Below, one piece after another: positions 16,661 through 24,779 of a DNA stretch of 64,000 nucleotides; within the stretch, counting starts at the first letter, position 1, and each line of letters starts with the position of its first letter. The translations under genes and the position numbers were made by a program. Below the pieces are notes generated by a model. The model was given only the letters and a program-made list of their open reading frames with translations. It made no database searches and was not told the DNA's origin. The stretch is from JACCVG01 sp963790245 (GTDB taxonomy: Bacteria; Actinomycetota; Thermoleophilia; Solirubrobacterales; Thermoleophilaceae), in NCBI GenBank assembly GCA_963790245.1, contig CAWBNP010000002.1, positions 2,108,001-2,172,000 of the forward strand, in the 5' to 3' direction.

Positions 16661-17061
16661 ATGGAGATGACCGGGACCAGTGGGACCAGCTGATCGCCCA
16701 CGTCGCGAGCAGGAGCCCGAACGAGTGCTGCGGCTATCTCGAAGCTCCGCGACGGGGTTCTCGAGCAGGTCTTCCCGCGCCGACAACGACCGCGGGTCGC
16801 CGTACGGCTACTCGCTCGGCTTCGAGGCGCTGATGGCCGCCAACGAGCTCGACGACGAGGGTTTCGAGGTCGGCATCTACCACTCCCACCCCCGCAGCAC
16901 CGCAGATTCCTTCGCAGACCGACATGAACCTCGCCCAGTACCCGACCTGGCGCCAGCTGATCATCTCGCTGCTGGACGACGAAGCACGTGAAGGGCCGGC
17001 GGTCCGGTCCTACTGGATCGATCAGGGCAAGTACGACGAAGAGTCGATCGATGTCCGATGA
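16661..17061 (+). CDS. mec: Mec-like JAMM/MPN+ metallopeptidase, frame interrupted
   Basis: When single-base breaks near 16675, 16741, 16777 and 16905 are ignored, the protein reads QWDQLIAHVASRSPNECCGYL, VFPA-DNDRGSPYGYSLGFEAL, VGIYHSHPRSTA-PSQTDMNLAQYPTWRQLI and RSYWIDQGKYDEESIDVR. The JAMM zinc site is complete: glutamate in NECCGYL, HxH in YHSHP and the aspartate in QTDMNLA. Mycobacterial Mec releases cysteine from the CysO-cysteine adduct; relatives trim extra residues after the GG of sulfur carriers. Both jobs fit a genome with a GGA-ending CysO. Confidence 0.78.
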
Positions 17062-17556
17062 GCCGCTTGCCTGCCCCGACTGCGGGCGGAGCTTACCGGC
17101 TGAGGAGCGGCTTCTGCGCCCGACTGCCGGATGCCGCTCGTGTTCGCCGGCGTCGAGAGCCCGGAGCCGGCGCGCGACGCCGCGCACGAGCATGCGCGCA
17201 AGATCCGGCCGGAGTTCGCCCGCGGCGATCTCGTGCGTGTCGCCGGCGGGCGTAACCAGGCCGAGGCCGAGCTGATCCAGAACCTGCTGCTCGAGGAGGG
17301 CGTTCCGAGCATGCTGCGGCGCAGCGCGGGCTTTGACGTTCCCGACTTCCTCGCGGCCGGCCCGCGCGACATCCTCGTGCCCGCGTCCGGCGCCCCGGCC
17401 GCGCTCGACGCCCTCCAGGAGACCGACATGGCTCCGACCGATGAGCAGCCCTATCGGGTCAGCGGCCGCCACGCGATGCTCGTGCTCGGAGGGATCGTGC
17501 TCGGCGGTCTGGTCGCGGCCCTGATCGCCTGGACGATGCTGCAGGCGGCGAGCTGA
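17051..17556 (+). CDS. Zinc-ribbon, DUF2007-like membrane protein, frame interrupted
   Basis: Starts at ATG 17051, overlapping the mec-like stop. Ignoring +1 breaks near 17111 and 17123, it reads CPDCGRSLPAEERFCARCRMPLV, a two-knuckle zinc ribbon, then a domain with NQAEAELIQNLLLEEGVPSMLRR and ILVPASGAPAALDAL that resembles DUF2007-type putative signalling domains, and a C-terminal membrane helix (MLVLGGIVLGGLVAALIAWTML). Probably about 165 residues, tail-anchored with the ribbon in the cytoplasm. Function unknown; may be co-transcribed with mec. Confidence 0.65.
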
Positions 17557-17570
17557 CCGGTCTGGAGAGC

Positions 17571-17595
17571 GCATTGCCTATGCAATGCTTAGGCA
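17571..17595. promoter_or_regulatory. Overlapping dyads before the molybdate operon
   Basis: Two interleaved inverted repeats are present: GCATTG-CCTATG-CAATGC (17571-17588) and TGCCTA-N9-TAGGCA (17575-17595). They end 4 bp before ATG 17600 of the HTH-TOBE gene and overlap a less likely upstream ATG at 17585. The position suits an operator for the molybdate-responsive regulator encoded next; the sequence does not match the E. coli ModE box. Confidence 0.5.
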
Positions 17596-17599
17596 GACG

Positions 17600-17995
17600 A
17601 TGGAAGACCTCAGCATCGGAGAGGCTGCCCGCGCGCTCGGAGTGAGCGCCGACACGCTGCGCCGCCGGGACCGCGCCGGAGAGCTGCGCACCACCCGGGA
17701 CGCGCAGAACCGCCGACGCGTCCCAGTTTCCGAGATCGAGCGGCTCTCTTCCCGGCCGCAACGCTCTCCCGCGGGAGATTCACTCTCCGCCCGCAACCGC
17801 TTCACCGGGGTCGTTACCTCGGTCGAGGTCGACGGTGTGATGGCGCTCGTCGAGCTCGAGGCCGGTCCGTTCAGGGTCGTCGCGGCGATCACGCGTGACG
17901 CCGTCGAGGAGCTCGGGCTCGCGCCCGGGGTCAGGGCGACGGCAGCGGTCAAGGCGACGTCGGTGATGATCGAACGGGGAGGAGCGGCCGAATGA
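17600..17995 (+). CDS. Molybdate-responsive HTH-TOBE regulator
   Basis: A 131-residue protein with an excisionase/MerR-like helix-turn-helix (LSIGEAARALGVSADTLRRRDRAG, residues 4-27) joined to a single Mop/TOBE domain (NRFTGVVTSVEVDGVMALVELEAGPFRVVAAITRDAVEELGL) that binds molybdate or tungstate. It differs from ModE, which has a winged helix and two Mop domains. ATG 17600 is preferred over 17585 because the upstream start lies inside a dyad. Overlaps modA by ATGA; likely controls modABC according to molybdate level. Confidence 0.87.
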   Translation: MEDLSIGEAARALGVSADTLRRRDRAGELRTTRDAQNRRRVPVSEIERLSSRPQRSPAGDSLSARNRFTGVVTSVEVDGVMALVELEAGPFRVVAAITRDAVEELGLAPGVRATAAVKATSVMIERGGAAE

Positions 17996-18759
17996 AGCGA
18001 GCCTGGCCGGTCGTGTTGACCGCCGTGTCCTTGGCCGGGTGCGGAGAGAGCGCGCCGACCGCGGCCGGTTCCTCGTCGGAGCGGCCCGAACTGAAGGTTT
18101 CGGCGGCCGCCTCGCTGACCGAGGCGTTCACCGCCTTCGGTGAGCAGTTCGAGCCCGCCGAGGCGGCGTTCTCGTTCGGCGCCTCGGACGAGCTCGCGGC
18201 GCAGATCCGCTCTGGGGCCCTGCCCGACCTCTACGCCGCGGCCGACACGACGCTGCCCGGCGAGCTCGCCGAAGAGCGGCTCGTGGGAGAGCCGACCGTG
18301 TTCGCGACCAACCAACTGGTGATCGCCGTGCCGGAGGACTCCGAGCTCGGGTCGGTCGAGGATCTCGAGCGGTCCGGGCTTGCCGTCGTGATTGGGTCAG
18401 ACACGGTTCCCGTCGGCGTCTACACGCGCACGGTGCTCGAGCGGCTGCCCGACGAGGGCGAGGCGATTCTCGCCAACGTCCGGTCCGAGGAGCCCGACGT
18501 CAAGGGCGTCGTCGGCAAGCTGACCCAGGGTGCGGCCGACGCCGGGTTCGTCTATGACTCCGACGTCGTCGCGACGAAGGGGCAGCTGCGCGCGATCGAG
18601 CTGCCGCGCAGGCTCCGGCCCGAGGTCGCTTACGGGATCGCGGTCGTCGAAGGGACGGAGTACCCCGACCAGAGCCAGGAATTCATCGGCGGGCTGCTCG
18701 AGGGGTCGGGTGCCGATCATCTCGCCGAGGCCGGATTCGGGCCGCCGCCAGAGGAGTGA
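17992..18759 (+). CDS. modA: Molybdate ABC transporter substrate-binding lipoprotein ModA
   Basis: A 255-residue lipoprotein (lipobox LAGC, C17). The mature N-terminus LKVSAAASLTEAF is the ModA hallmark; its serines contact the oxyanion. YDSDVV and GIAVVEGTEYPDQSQEFI near the end are also family-typical. ModA binds molybdate or tungstate outside the membrane and hands it to ModB. Start overlaps the regulator stop and the stop overlaps modB. Confidence 0.94.
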   Translation: MKRAWPVVLTAVSLAGCGESAPTAAGSSSERPELKVSAAASLTEAFTAFGEQFEPAEAAFSFGASDELAAQIRSGALPDLYAAADTTLPGELAEERLVGEPTVFATNQLVIAVPEDSELGSVEDLERSGLAVVIGSDTVPVGVYTRTVLERLPDEGEAILANVRSEEPDVKGVVGKLTQGAADAGFVYDSDVVATKGQLRAIELPRRLRPEVAYGIAVVEGTEYPDQSQEFIGGLLEGSGADHLAEAGFGPPPEE

Positions 18760-19565
18760 GCCTCCCGCGGCTGTTTCCCACCGTGTTGGCAGCCGCCCTG
18801 ACTGCGCTGCTCGTCTTCCTGACGCTCCCGATCGTCGCGATCTTCCTCGACGTCGGCCCGTCGCAGCTGATCGCGGCGCTCGGTAGCCCGGGCGCGGCGG
18901 AGGCGCTCCGGCTCAGCCTGCTGACCACATCGATCGCGCTCACGGTGATCGTGATCGTGGGTACCCCGGCGGCCTACCTGCTCGCCACCCGCCGCTTTCG
19001 CGGCCGATCGCTGGCGATCTCCTTGATCGAGCTGCCGCTCGTCCTGCCGCCGGCCGTCGCAGGCATCGGCCTGTTGGCCTCGGTCGGTCCCGGCGGAATC
19101 CTCGGGCCGGCGATCGCCGCGACGGGCATCGAGCTCGTCTTCGAGACGGCCGGCGTCGTGATCGCGCTGACGTTCGTGGCCAGCCCGTTCTATGTCCGCC
19201 AGGCGCTCGCCGCCTTCGAGGCGGTCGATCCCGTACTGCTCGACGCCTCACGGACGCTCGGCGCGGGCGAGGTCCGTAGTTTCGCCCGTATCGCGATTCC
19301 GAACGCGACCGGAGGGCTCGCATCGGGGCTCGCGCTCGCGTGGGGGAGGGCGCTCGGCGAGTTCGGCGCCACGCTCGTGTTCGCGGGGTCTTTCCGCGGG
19401 ATCACCCAGACCACCCCGCTCGCGATCGTCGCGCTCGTCGGATCCGACTTTCCGGGCGCGCTCGCCCTGTCCGCGGTGCTCGTGGTCGTATCGCTCGCCC
19501 TCCTGATCTCGGTCAAGCTGATCAGCGGATCGCTGGTCGGGCCCGCACGGATGCCGGGCTGGTGA
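18756..19565 (+). CDS. modB: Molybdate ABC transporter permease ModB
   Basis: A 269-residue membrane protein with about five or six helices and the EAA loop DASRTLGAGEVRSFARIAIPNA followed by GRALGEFGATLVFAG, the diagnostic ModB/CysT segment. Starts at GTG 18756 overlapping modA and ends in a GTGA overlap with modC, so the four genes are translationally coupled. Confidence 0.94.
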   Translation: MSLPRLFPTVLAAALTALLVFLTLPIVAIFLDVGPSQLIAALGSPGAAEALRLSLLTTSIALTVIVIVGTPAAYLLATRRFRGRSLAISLIELPLVLPPAVAGIGLLASVGPGGILGPAIAATGIELVFETAGVVIALTFVASPFYVRQALAAFEAVDPVLLDASRTLGAGEVRSFARIAIPNATGGLASGLALAWGRALGEFGATLVFAGSFRGITQTTPLAIVALVGSDFPGALALSAVLVVVSLALLISVKLISGSLVGPARMPGW

Positions 19566-20644
19566 GCACCGGCCTGTCGCTCAGCGCCCGTCACGAGCTC
19601 GGTTCGATCGCGCTCGACCTGTCGCTCGCCGTCGATCCCGGTGCGCGGCTGGCGCTCGTCGGCCCCTCGGGCGCGGGTAAGACCAGCGCGCTGCGGGTCG
19701 CCGCCGGACTTCTGCGCCCGGATGCGGGCGAGGTCGTCTGTGCCGGCCATCACTGGCTCGACACGCAGGCCGGCATTGATCTGGCGCCCGAGCGGCGAAG
19801 CTGCGGCTACCTGTTCCAGGACTTCGCGCTGTTTCCGCGCATGAGCGCCTTGGCAAACGTGACCTATCCGCTGCGGTCGGGCTCGCGACGCGCCCGCCGC
19901 GTGCGCGCGGGCGCGCTGCTCGATCGGTTCGGAGTCGGCGCGCTCGCCGATCGTCGCCCGGCGGGCCTCTCCGGGGGCGAGCGTCAACGGGTGGCGCTCG
20001 CCCGCGTGCTCGCGCGGACCCCGGAGCTTCTGTTGCTCGACGAGCCGCTCTCGGCGCTCGATGCCCGGTCGCGCGCGGCGGCGTCGCGGGAGCTGCGCGC
20101 CGTAATCGCCGAGCTCGGCGTGCCTACGATCGTGGTCACCCACGACTTCGTGGAGGCAGCCCAGCTGGCCGATCGGATCGCCGTGATCGAGGCGGGCCGC
20201 ATCGTCCAGGAGGGGACGGCGGCCGAGCTCGCTGCGCGACCGGCGAGCACGTTCGTCGCCGACCTTGCCGGTGCCAACGTGCTCAGCGGAACATCGCACG
20301 GCGGCGGGACGATCGTGCTCGATGGGGGCGCACTGATCGTCAGCACCGATGAGGCGCCGGTCGGTCTGGTGACCGCGACCGTCTTCCCCTGGGAGATCGC
20401 GCTCGAGCTCGAAGGCTTCGCGCAGAGCGGTTCGCAGATGAACAACCTCCCGGCCCGTGTCGAGTCGATCGCGCCGGTCGGCGGCCGGGTCCGGGTCGGC
20501 CTGTCCGCCGGTCAGCCGCTCACGGCTGAGGTCAGCCCGGCGTCGGTCGAGCGGCTCGGGTTGACGCCGGGCGCGCCCGTCGTCGCGACCTGGAAGGCGA
20601 CCGCGACGCGCGTCCTCGGGCGCCCCTCCGAAACTTCGGGGTAG
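19562..20644 (+). CDS. modC: Molybdate ABC transporter ATP-binding protein ModC
   Basis: A 360-residue ATPase starting at GTG 19562 within the GTGA overlap. Walker A GPSGAGKTS, Q-loop YLFQDFALFPRM, signature LSGGERQRVALARV and Walker B LLLDEPLSALD are present; the C-terminal third (about 285-355, with NNLPARVESIAPVGGRVRVGL) is a Mop/TOBE domain. Energises molybdate import. Confidence 0.94.
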   Translation: MSTGLSLSARHELGSIALDLSLAVDPGARLALVGPSGAGKTSALRVAAGLLRPDAGEVVCAGHHWLDTQAGIDLAPERRSCGYLFQDFALFPRMSALANVTYPLRSGSRRARRVRAGALLDRFGVGALADRRPAGLSGGERQRVALARVLARTPELLLLDEPLSALDARSRAAASRELRAVIAELGVPTIVVTHDFVEAAQLADRIAVIEAGRIVQEGTAAELAARPASTFVADLAGANVLSGTSHGGGTIVLDGGALIVSTDEAPVGLVTATVFPWEIALELEGFAQSGSQMNNLPARVESIAPVGGRVRVGLSAGQPLTAEVSPASVERLGLTPGAPVVATWKATATRVLGRPSETSG

Positions 20645-20653
20645 GCTTCGCGA

Positions 20654-21913
20654 GTGGACTTCTCCCCGTCGCCGCAGGTCGAGCAGCTCCAGGAGCGGTT
20701 GCTCGCCTTCATGGCCGAGCATGTCGATCCGATCGAGGTCGAGTTGCTCGCCGCCTACGACCACGAGATCGGTCCGGGCGTTCCCTATCCGCCGGCGCTC
20801 GTCGAGGTTCGCGACCGCGCCCGTGCCGAGGGCCTGTGGAACCTGTTCCTCCCCGATGCCCAGCACGGCCCGGGGTTGACCAACTGGGAGTACGGCCTGC
20901 TTTGCGAGACGATGGGCCGCAGCCTGATCGCGCCGAGCGTCTTCAACTGCCAGGCGCCTGACACCGGCAACACCGAGATCATGGCCGAGCACGGCACCCC
21001 GGAGCAGCAGGAGCGCTGGCTCGGACCGATGCTCGACGGCGAGATCCGCAGCTGCTTCTCGATGACTGAGCCGCAGACGGCGGGCTCGGATCCGACCGGC
21101 CTGCAGGCGAGGGCCGAGCTCGACGGCGACCAATGGGTGATCAATGGCCGCAAGTGGTTCACCTCCGGCGCGCTCGGCGCCGAGTTCGCGATCACGATGG
21201 TCGTCACCGACCCTGACGCCCCGCCGCACAAGCGCGCGAGCATGATCATCGTCCCGGTCGACACGCCTGGCTTCGAGGCGCTGCGCCCGGTCTCGGTGAT
21301 GGGTCACGACGAGGGCCCGGGCCACTGGGAGATCGTCTATGAGGATTGCCGGGTGCCGGAAGAGAACCTGCTCGGCGAGCGCGGAGCGGGCTTCGTGATC
21401 GCCCAAGACCGGCTCGGACCGGGTCGCATCCACCACTGCATGCGGGCGATCGGCGGGGCCGAGCGGGCGATCGAGCTGATGTGTCGCCGCGCGCTGGAGC
21501 GCGACGCCTTCGGCGGCAAGCTCGCCGAGAAGCAGTTCATCCAGGACTTCATCGCGCGTTCGCGGATGGAGCTCAACGGGGCCCGCCTGATGGTCCTGCA
21601 CGCCGCCTGGAAGATGGACACCGAGGGCAAGCGCGCGGCCCGTAACGAGATCTCGATGATCAAGGTCGTGGCCGCGAACGTCTACATGGACATTCTCGAC
21701 CGCGCGATCCAGGTCCACGGCGCGCTCGGCATGTCAGACGACACGCCGCTCGCGACGATGTGGCGACAGGGTCGGTTCCTGCGGATTGCCGACGGTCCCG
21801 ACGAGGCCCACAAGATGGTCGTCGCGCTGCGCGAGCTCAACCGCTGGAAGGACACCGAGGCGGTCGACGGTGGCTGGTCCACCGCCTGGCAGCGAACGCG
21901 CACCAGTGCCTGA
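20654..21913 (+). CDS. Acyl-CoA dehydrogenase
   Basis: A 419-residue FAD enzyme for alpha,beta-dehydrogenation of an acyl-CoA. The family landmarks CFSMTEPQTAGSDPTGLQ, KWFTSGALGAEF, RIHHCMRAIGGAERAIELM and QVHGALGMSDDTPLATMWRQGR are present. Its length and the HH in RIHHCMR resemble the ACAD10/11-like and FadE-type branch rather than the short-chain enzymes. Substrate not determinable. GTG start 20654, 9 bp after modC. It overlaps the monooxygenase gene downstream, so the two probably share a messenger. Confidence 0.92.
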   Translation: MDFSPSPQVEQLQERLLAFMAEHVDPIEVELLAAYDHEIGPGVPYPPALVEVRDRARAEGLWNLFLPDAQHGPGLTNWEYGLLCETMGRSLIAPSVFNCQAPDTGNTEIMAEHGTPEQQERWLGPMLDGEIRSCFSMTEPQTAGSDPTGLQARAELDGDQWVINGRKWFTSGALGAEFAITMVVTDPDAPPHKRASMIIVPVDTPGFEALRPVSVMGHDEGPGHWEIVYEDCRVPEENLLGERGAGFVIAQDRLGPGRIHHCMRAIGGAERAIELMCRRALERDAFGGKLAEKQFIQDFIARSRMELNGARLMVLHAAWKMDTEGKRAARNEISMIKVVAANVYMDILDRAIQVHGALGMSDDTPLATMWRQGRFLRIADGPDEAHKMVVALRELNRWKDTEAVDGGWSTAWQRTRTSA

Positions 21914-23369
21914 CGCCAAGCCCTCTGTAGCGATCGTCGGCGCGGGCTTCGGCGGCGTCGGAATGGGAATCCGCCTCAAGCAGGCGGGCTACACCGACTT
22001 CACCATCTTCGAGCGGGGCGATTCGGTCGGCGGCGTTTGGCGCGCCAACAGCTACCCGGGCGCGGCCTGCGACGTCCCCTCGCACCTCTACTCGTTCTCG
22101 TTCGCGCCCGGCCACCGCTGGTCGCGGCGGTACGCGCCGCGGGCGGAGATCCTCGAGTACCTCGAGGACTGCGTCGCCGAGTACGGGCTCGCGCCGCATC
22201 TGCGGCTGAACACCGAGCTCGCCTCCGCCGCGTTCGACGAGGCGACCGGCCGCTGGACGGTTCAGACCGCGAGCGGTGAGGCCGTCGAGGCCGACATCCT
22301 CGTCACCGCCTGCGGGCAGCTGACCAATCCGCAGACCCCGGCGCTGCCCGGGCTCGAGGACTTCGCGGGCGTCGCGTTCCACTCCGCGGAGTGGGATCAC
22401 GATCACGACCTCAAGGGCAGCAAGGTTGCGGTTGTCGGCGCCGGCGCGAGCGCGATCCAGTTCGTCCCCGAGATCGTCGACGAGATCGACGAGATGACGA
22501 TCTACCAGCGGTCGGCGCCGTGGATCGTGCCGAAGATGGATCGTCGCTATCCGCGCTGGGAGCGGTGGATCTTCCGCCGGTTCCGCCTGCGTGTCGCCGC
22601 CGCGCGCGTCGCGTTGTTCACTTTCTTCGAGGGTTTCACCCACGCGTTCACAGGTCGCTACTGGCTGATGCGGCCATTCGCCGCGATCGCCGATCGGGAG
22701 CGCAAACGGCGGCTGCCGAGCGGACCGCTGCGCGACGCCGCGACGCCCGACTACAAGATGGGCTGTAAGCGGGTCCTGTTCAGCAGCGACTGGTTCCCGA
22801 CGCTCGCGCGCGACAACGTCGACCTCGTCAACGGCAGGATCGAGCGGGTCACCGAGCGCGGGGTCGTCGGCCCCGACGGCGTCGAGCGCGAGACAGACAC
22901 GATTATCTTCGGGACGGGCTTCCGGTCGCATGACTTCGTCGCGCCGTTGGCGATCAGCGGGCTGGGCTCCCGCTCGCTCGACGAGGTCTGGAGCGACCGG
23001 CCCGAGGCCTATCTCGGGATGACCGTCGCCGGCTTCCCGAACATGTTCGTCCTCTACGGGCCCAACACCAACCACGGTTCGGGCTCGGTCCCCTACACGC
23101 TCGAGTGCCAGTTCCGCTACGTCCTTGACGCGATGCGCAGGATGCAGGAGGGCGGGCTGCGCTATCTCGATGTGCGACCGGAGTCCCAGGCCGAATGGCG
23201 CGAGGAGCTCGCGCGACGCAGCGTGCCGACGGTCTGGCTCACCGGCGGCTGTCAGAACTGGTACGTCACCGAGCAGGGCGCCAACACCAACAACTGGCCC
23301 GCGGGCTGGCTGGAGTATCGGCGGCGGACGCGTCGGCTGGACCCGGCCGACTACCGGGCGGCGGTCTGA
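21906..23369 (+). CDS. Flavin-binding monooxygenase, Baeyer-Villiger type
   Basis: A 487-residue class B flavoprotein monooxygenase. FAD Rossmann motif VAIVGAGFGGVGMG (residues 8-21), GGVWRANSYPGAACDVPSHLYS, the fingerprint FAGVAFHSAEWDHD, and the NADPH motif VAVVGAGASAIQ all point to enzymes that insert oxygen next to ketones or hydroxylate aliphatic substrates. GTG 21906 overlaps the acyl-CoA dehydrogenase stop. The last part (GANTNNWPAGWLEYRRRTRR) is common in actinobacterial members. Substrate unknown. Confidence 0.92.
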   Translation: MPDAKPSVAIVGAGFGGVGMGIRLKQAGYTDFTIFERGDSVGGVWRANSYPGAACDVPSHLYSFSFAPGHRWSRRYAPRAEILEYLEDCVAEYGLAPHLRLNTELASAAFDEATGRWTVQTASGEAVEADILVTACGQLTNPQTPALPGLEDFAGVAFHSAEWDHDHDLKGSKVAVVGAGASAIQFVPEIVDEIDEMTIYQRSAPWIVPKMDRRYPRWERWIFRRFRLRVAAARVALFTFFEGFTHAFTGRYWLMRPFAAIADRERKRRLPSGPLRDAATPDYKMGCKRVLFSSDWFPTLARDNVDLVNGRIERVTERGVVGPDGVERETDTIIFGTGFRSHDFVAPLAISGLGSRSLDEVWSDRPEAYLGMTVAGFPNMFVLYGPNTNHGSGSVPYTLECQFRYVLDAMRRMQEGGLRYLDVRPESQAEWREELARRSVPTVWLTGGCQNWYVTEQGANTNNWPAGWLEYRRRTRRLDPADYRAAV

Positions 23370-24775
23370 CCCTCCTCGCGCGCTGGTGGGGCGTCGCGGC
23401 GCTGACCGGGCTCGGGCTGGCGCTGAGGCTCCCGGGGCTCGCCGGTCAGAGCTACAGCCACGACGAGACCTACACGCTCGCGGCGATCGGCGGCGATCTC
23501 GGCTACGTCCTGGGCGCGGTCCCCGAGAGCGAGCGCACGCCGTTCCTTTACTACGTGGCGGGGTGGGGTTGGGTGCAGCTGTTCGGCACGGGCGAGGCCG
23601 GATTGCGCTCGCTCTCGGTCGTCTGCGGAGTCCTCACGATCGTCGTCGTCTACACGGCGGCGGCGCGCCTCTTCGACCGTTCCGCGGGGCTGCTCGCGGC
23701 TGCGCTGGTGGCCGTCAACCCGCTGCTGATCTGGTACTCGCAGGAGGGGCGTGCGTACGCGCTCGTGGTGCTCTTGCTCGCGCTGTCGCTACTCGGTCTC
23801 TCCCTGGTCAAATCCGGACGGCGCGGACCCGGTACCGCCCTATGGTCGATCACCGCTGCGCTCGCGATCGCCACGCACTACTTCGCGGTCTTCCCGGTGG
23901 CGGTCGGGGCCCTCTTGCTCTGGCGCTTCGCGGGGGCCTCGAGGGCTAGCGCCGCGGCGGCGATCGCGCTCCCGTTCGCAATGCTGATTGCGCTCGTACC
24001 GGTGCTGCTTGACCAGGCCTCCCGTCATCCCGGCGAGGTCGCCTCACCGGCCGCACTGCTCAAGCTGGGAGGGATCCCGAAGCAGTTCGTTCTCGGCGAG
24101 TGGGCGCCGGCGAACAGCGGGGCAATGGTCTCGATCCCTCTGGTCGTCGGCTTGGCGCTGACGGTCTGGTCGGCGTGGCGCTGCTGCGCGACCGCGACCC
24201 GCTCCACCGTCCTCGCCTGCGCCGCGATCGGATTGGCCGCTCCGCTCGTGGCGCTCGCGGCCCTGTCACTCGGCCCCGATTATCTGGTCGCGCGCAACCT
24301 GATGGTCGGGGCCCCCGCTGCCCTGGCGGGCCTCGGGGGCCTGCTGGCTGGAGCGCGTAGCCGCGTCGCCGGCGTCGGCGCCGCGGGCCTGTTGGTCGCG
24401 TGCCTGGCAGGTTCGCTGTGGACGATCGCCGACCCACGCATGCAGCGCGATGACTGGCGCGCGATCGCCGGACTGCTTCCGTCGGGCGGTTGCCGCGCGG
24501 TGCTCGTCTATCCGACCAAGGACGCGCGCCCGCTGGCGGCCTACGCGAGCGGGCTGTCGATCGGCGCGGTCAAAGGCTCAGGAGCGGGCAAGGTCGTCCA
24601 GGTCTGGACGACTCGCGAACGACCCGCGCCGCCGCCGCTCCGGGGCCTCGGGCAGATCTCCGAACAGAGCGGACCTACCTATGGGTTGCGCTCCTACCGC
24701 GTCCCTGATCAGTTCGACGAGCGCGTCCTCGGTGCGGCCGAAGCAACCGGGACCGTCCCTCTCTCCGGGTGCTGA
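23366..24775 (+). CDS. GT39-like integral membrane glycosyltransferase
   Basis: A polytopic protein of about 469 residues with roughly 9-11 hydrophobic helices. Near the start SYSHDETYTL carries the acidic DE motif of dolichyl/polyprenyl-phosphate-mannose transferases (PMT/ArnT superfamily), and NPLLIWYSQEGRAYAL is a typical later loop. The frame overlaps the preceding stop as CTGA; no ATG, GTG or TTG exists in frame near this point, so CTG 23366 is proposed as start. It probably transfers a sugar from a lipid carrier outside the membrane. Confidence 0.78.
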   Translation: MTLLARWWGVAALTGLGLALRLPGLAGQSYSHDETYTLAAIGGDLGYVLGAVPESERTPFLYYVAGWGWVQLFGTGEAGLRSLSVVCGVLTIVVVYTAAARLFDRSAGLLAAALVAVNPLLIWYSQEGRAYALVVLLLALSLLGLSLVKSGRRGPGTALWSITAALAIATHYFAVFPVAVGALLLWRFAGASRASAAAAIALPFAMLIALVPVLLDQASRHPGEVASPAALLKLGGIPKQFVLGEWAPANSGAMVSIPLVVGLALTVWSAWRCCATATRSTVLACAAIGLAAPLVALAALSLGPDYLVARNLMVGAPAALAGLGGLLAGARSRVAGVGAAGLLVACLAGSLWTIADPRMQRDDWRAIAGLLPSGGCRAVLVYPTKDARPLAAYASGLSIGAVKGSGAGKVVQVWTTRERPAPPPLRGLGQISEQSGPTYGLRSYRVPDQFDERVLGAAEATGTVPLSGC

Positions 24776-24779
24776 GACC

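Noticed and set aside
19190..21718. 842-residue open frame antisense to modB, modC and acyl-CoA dehydrogenase
   Set aside because: Arg/Asp/Leu-biased composition without motifs, fully overlapping four well-supported genes; typical of antisense frames in GC-rich DNA.
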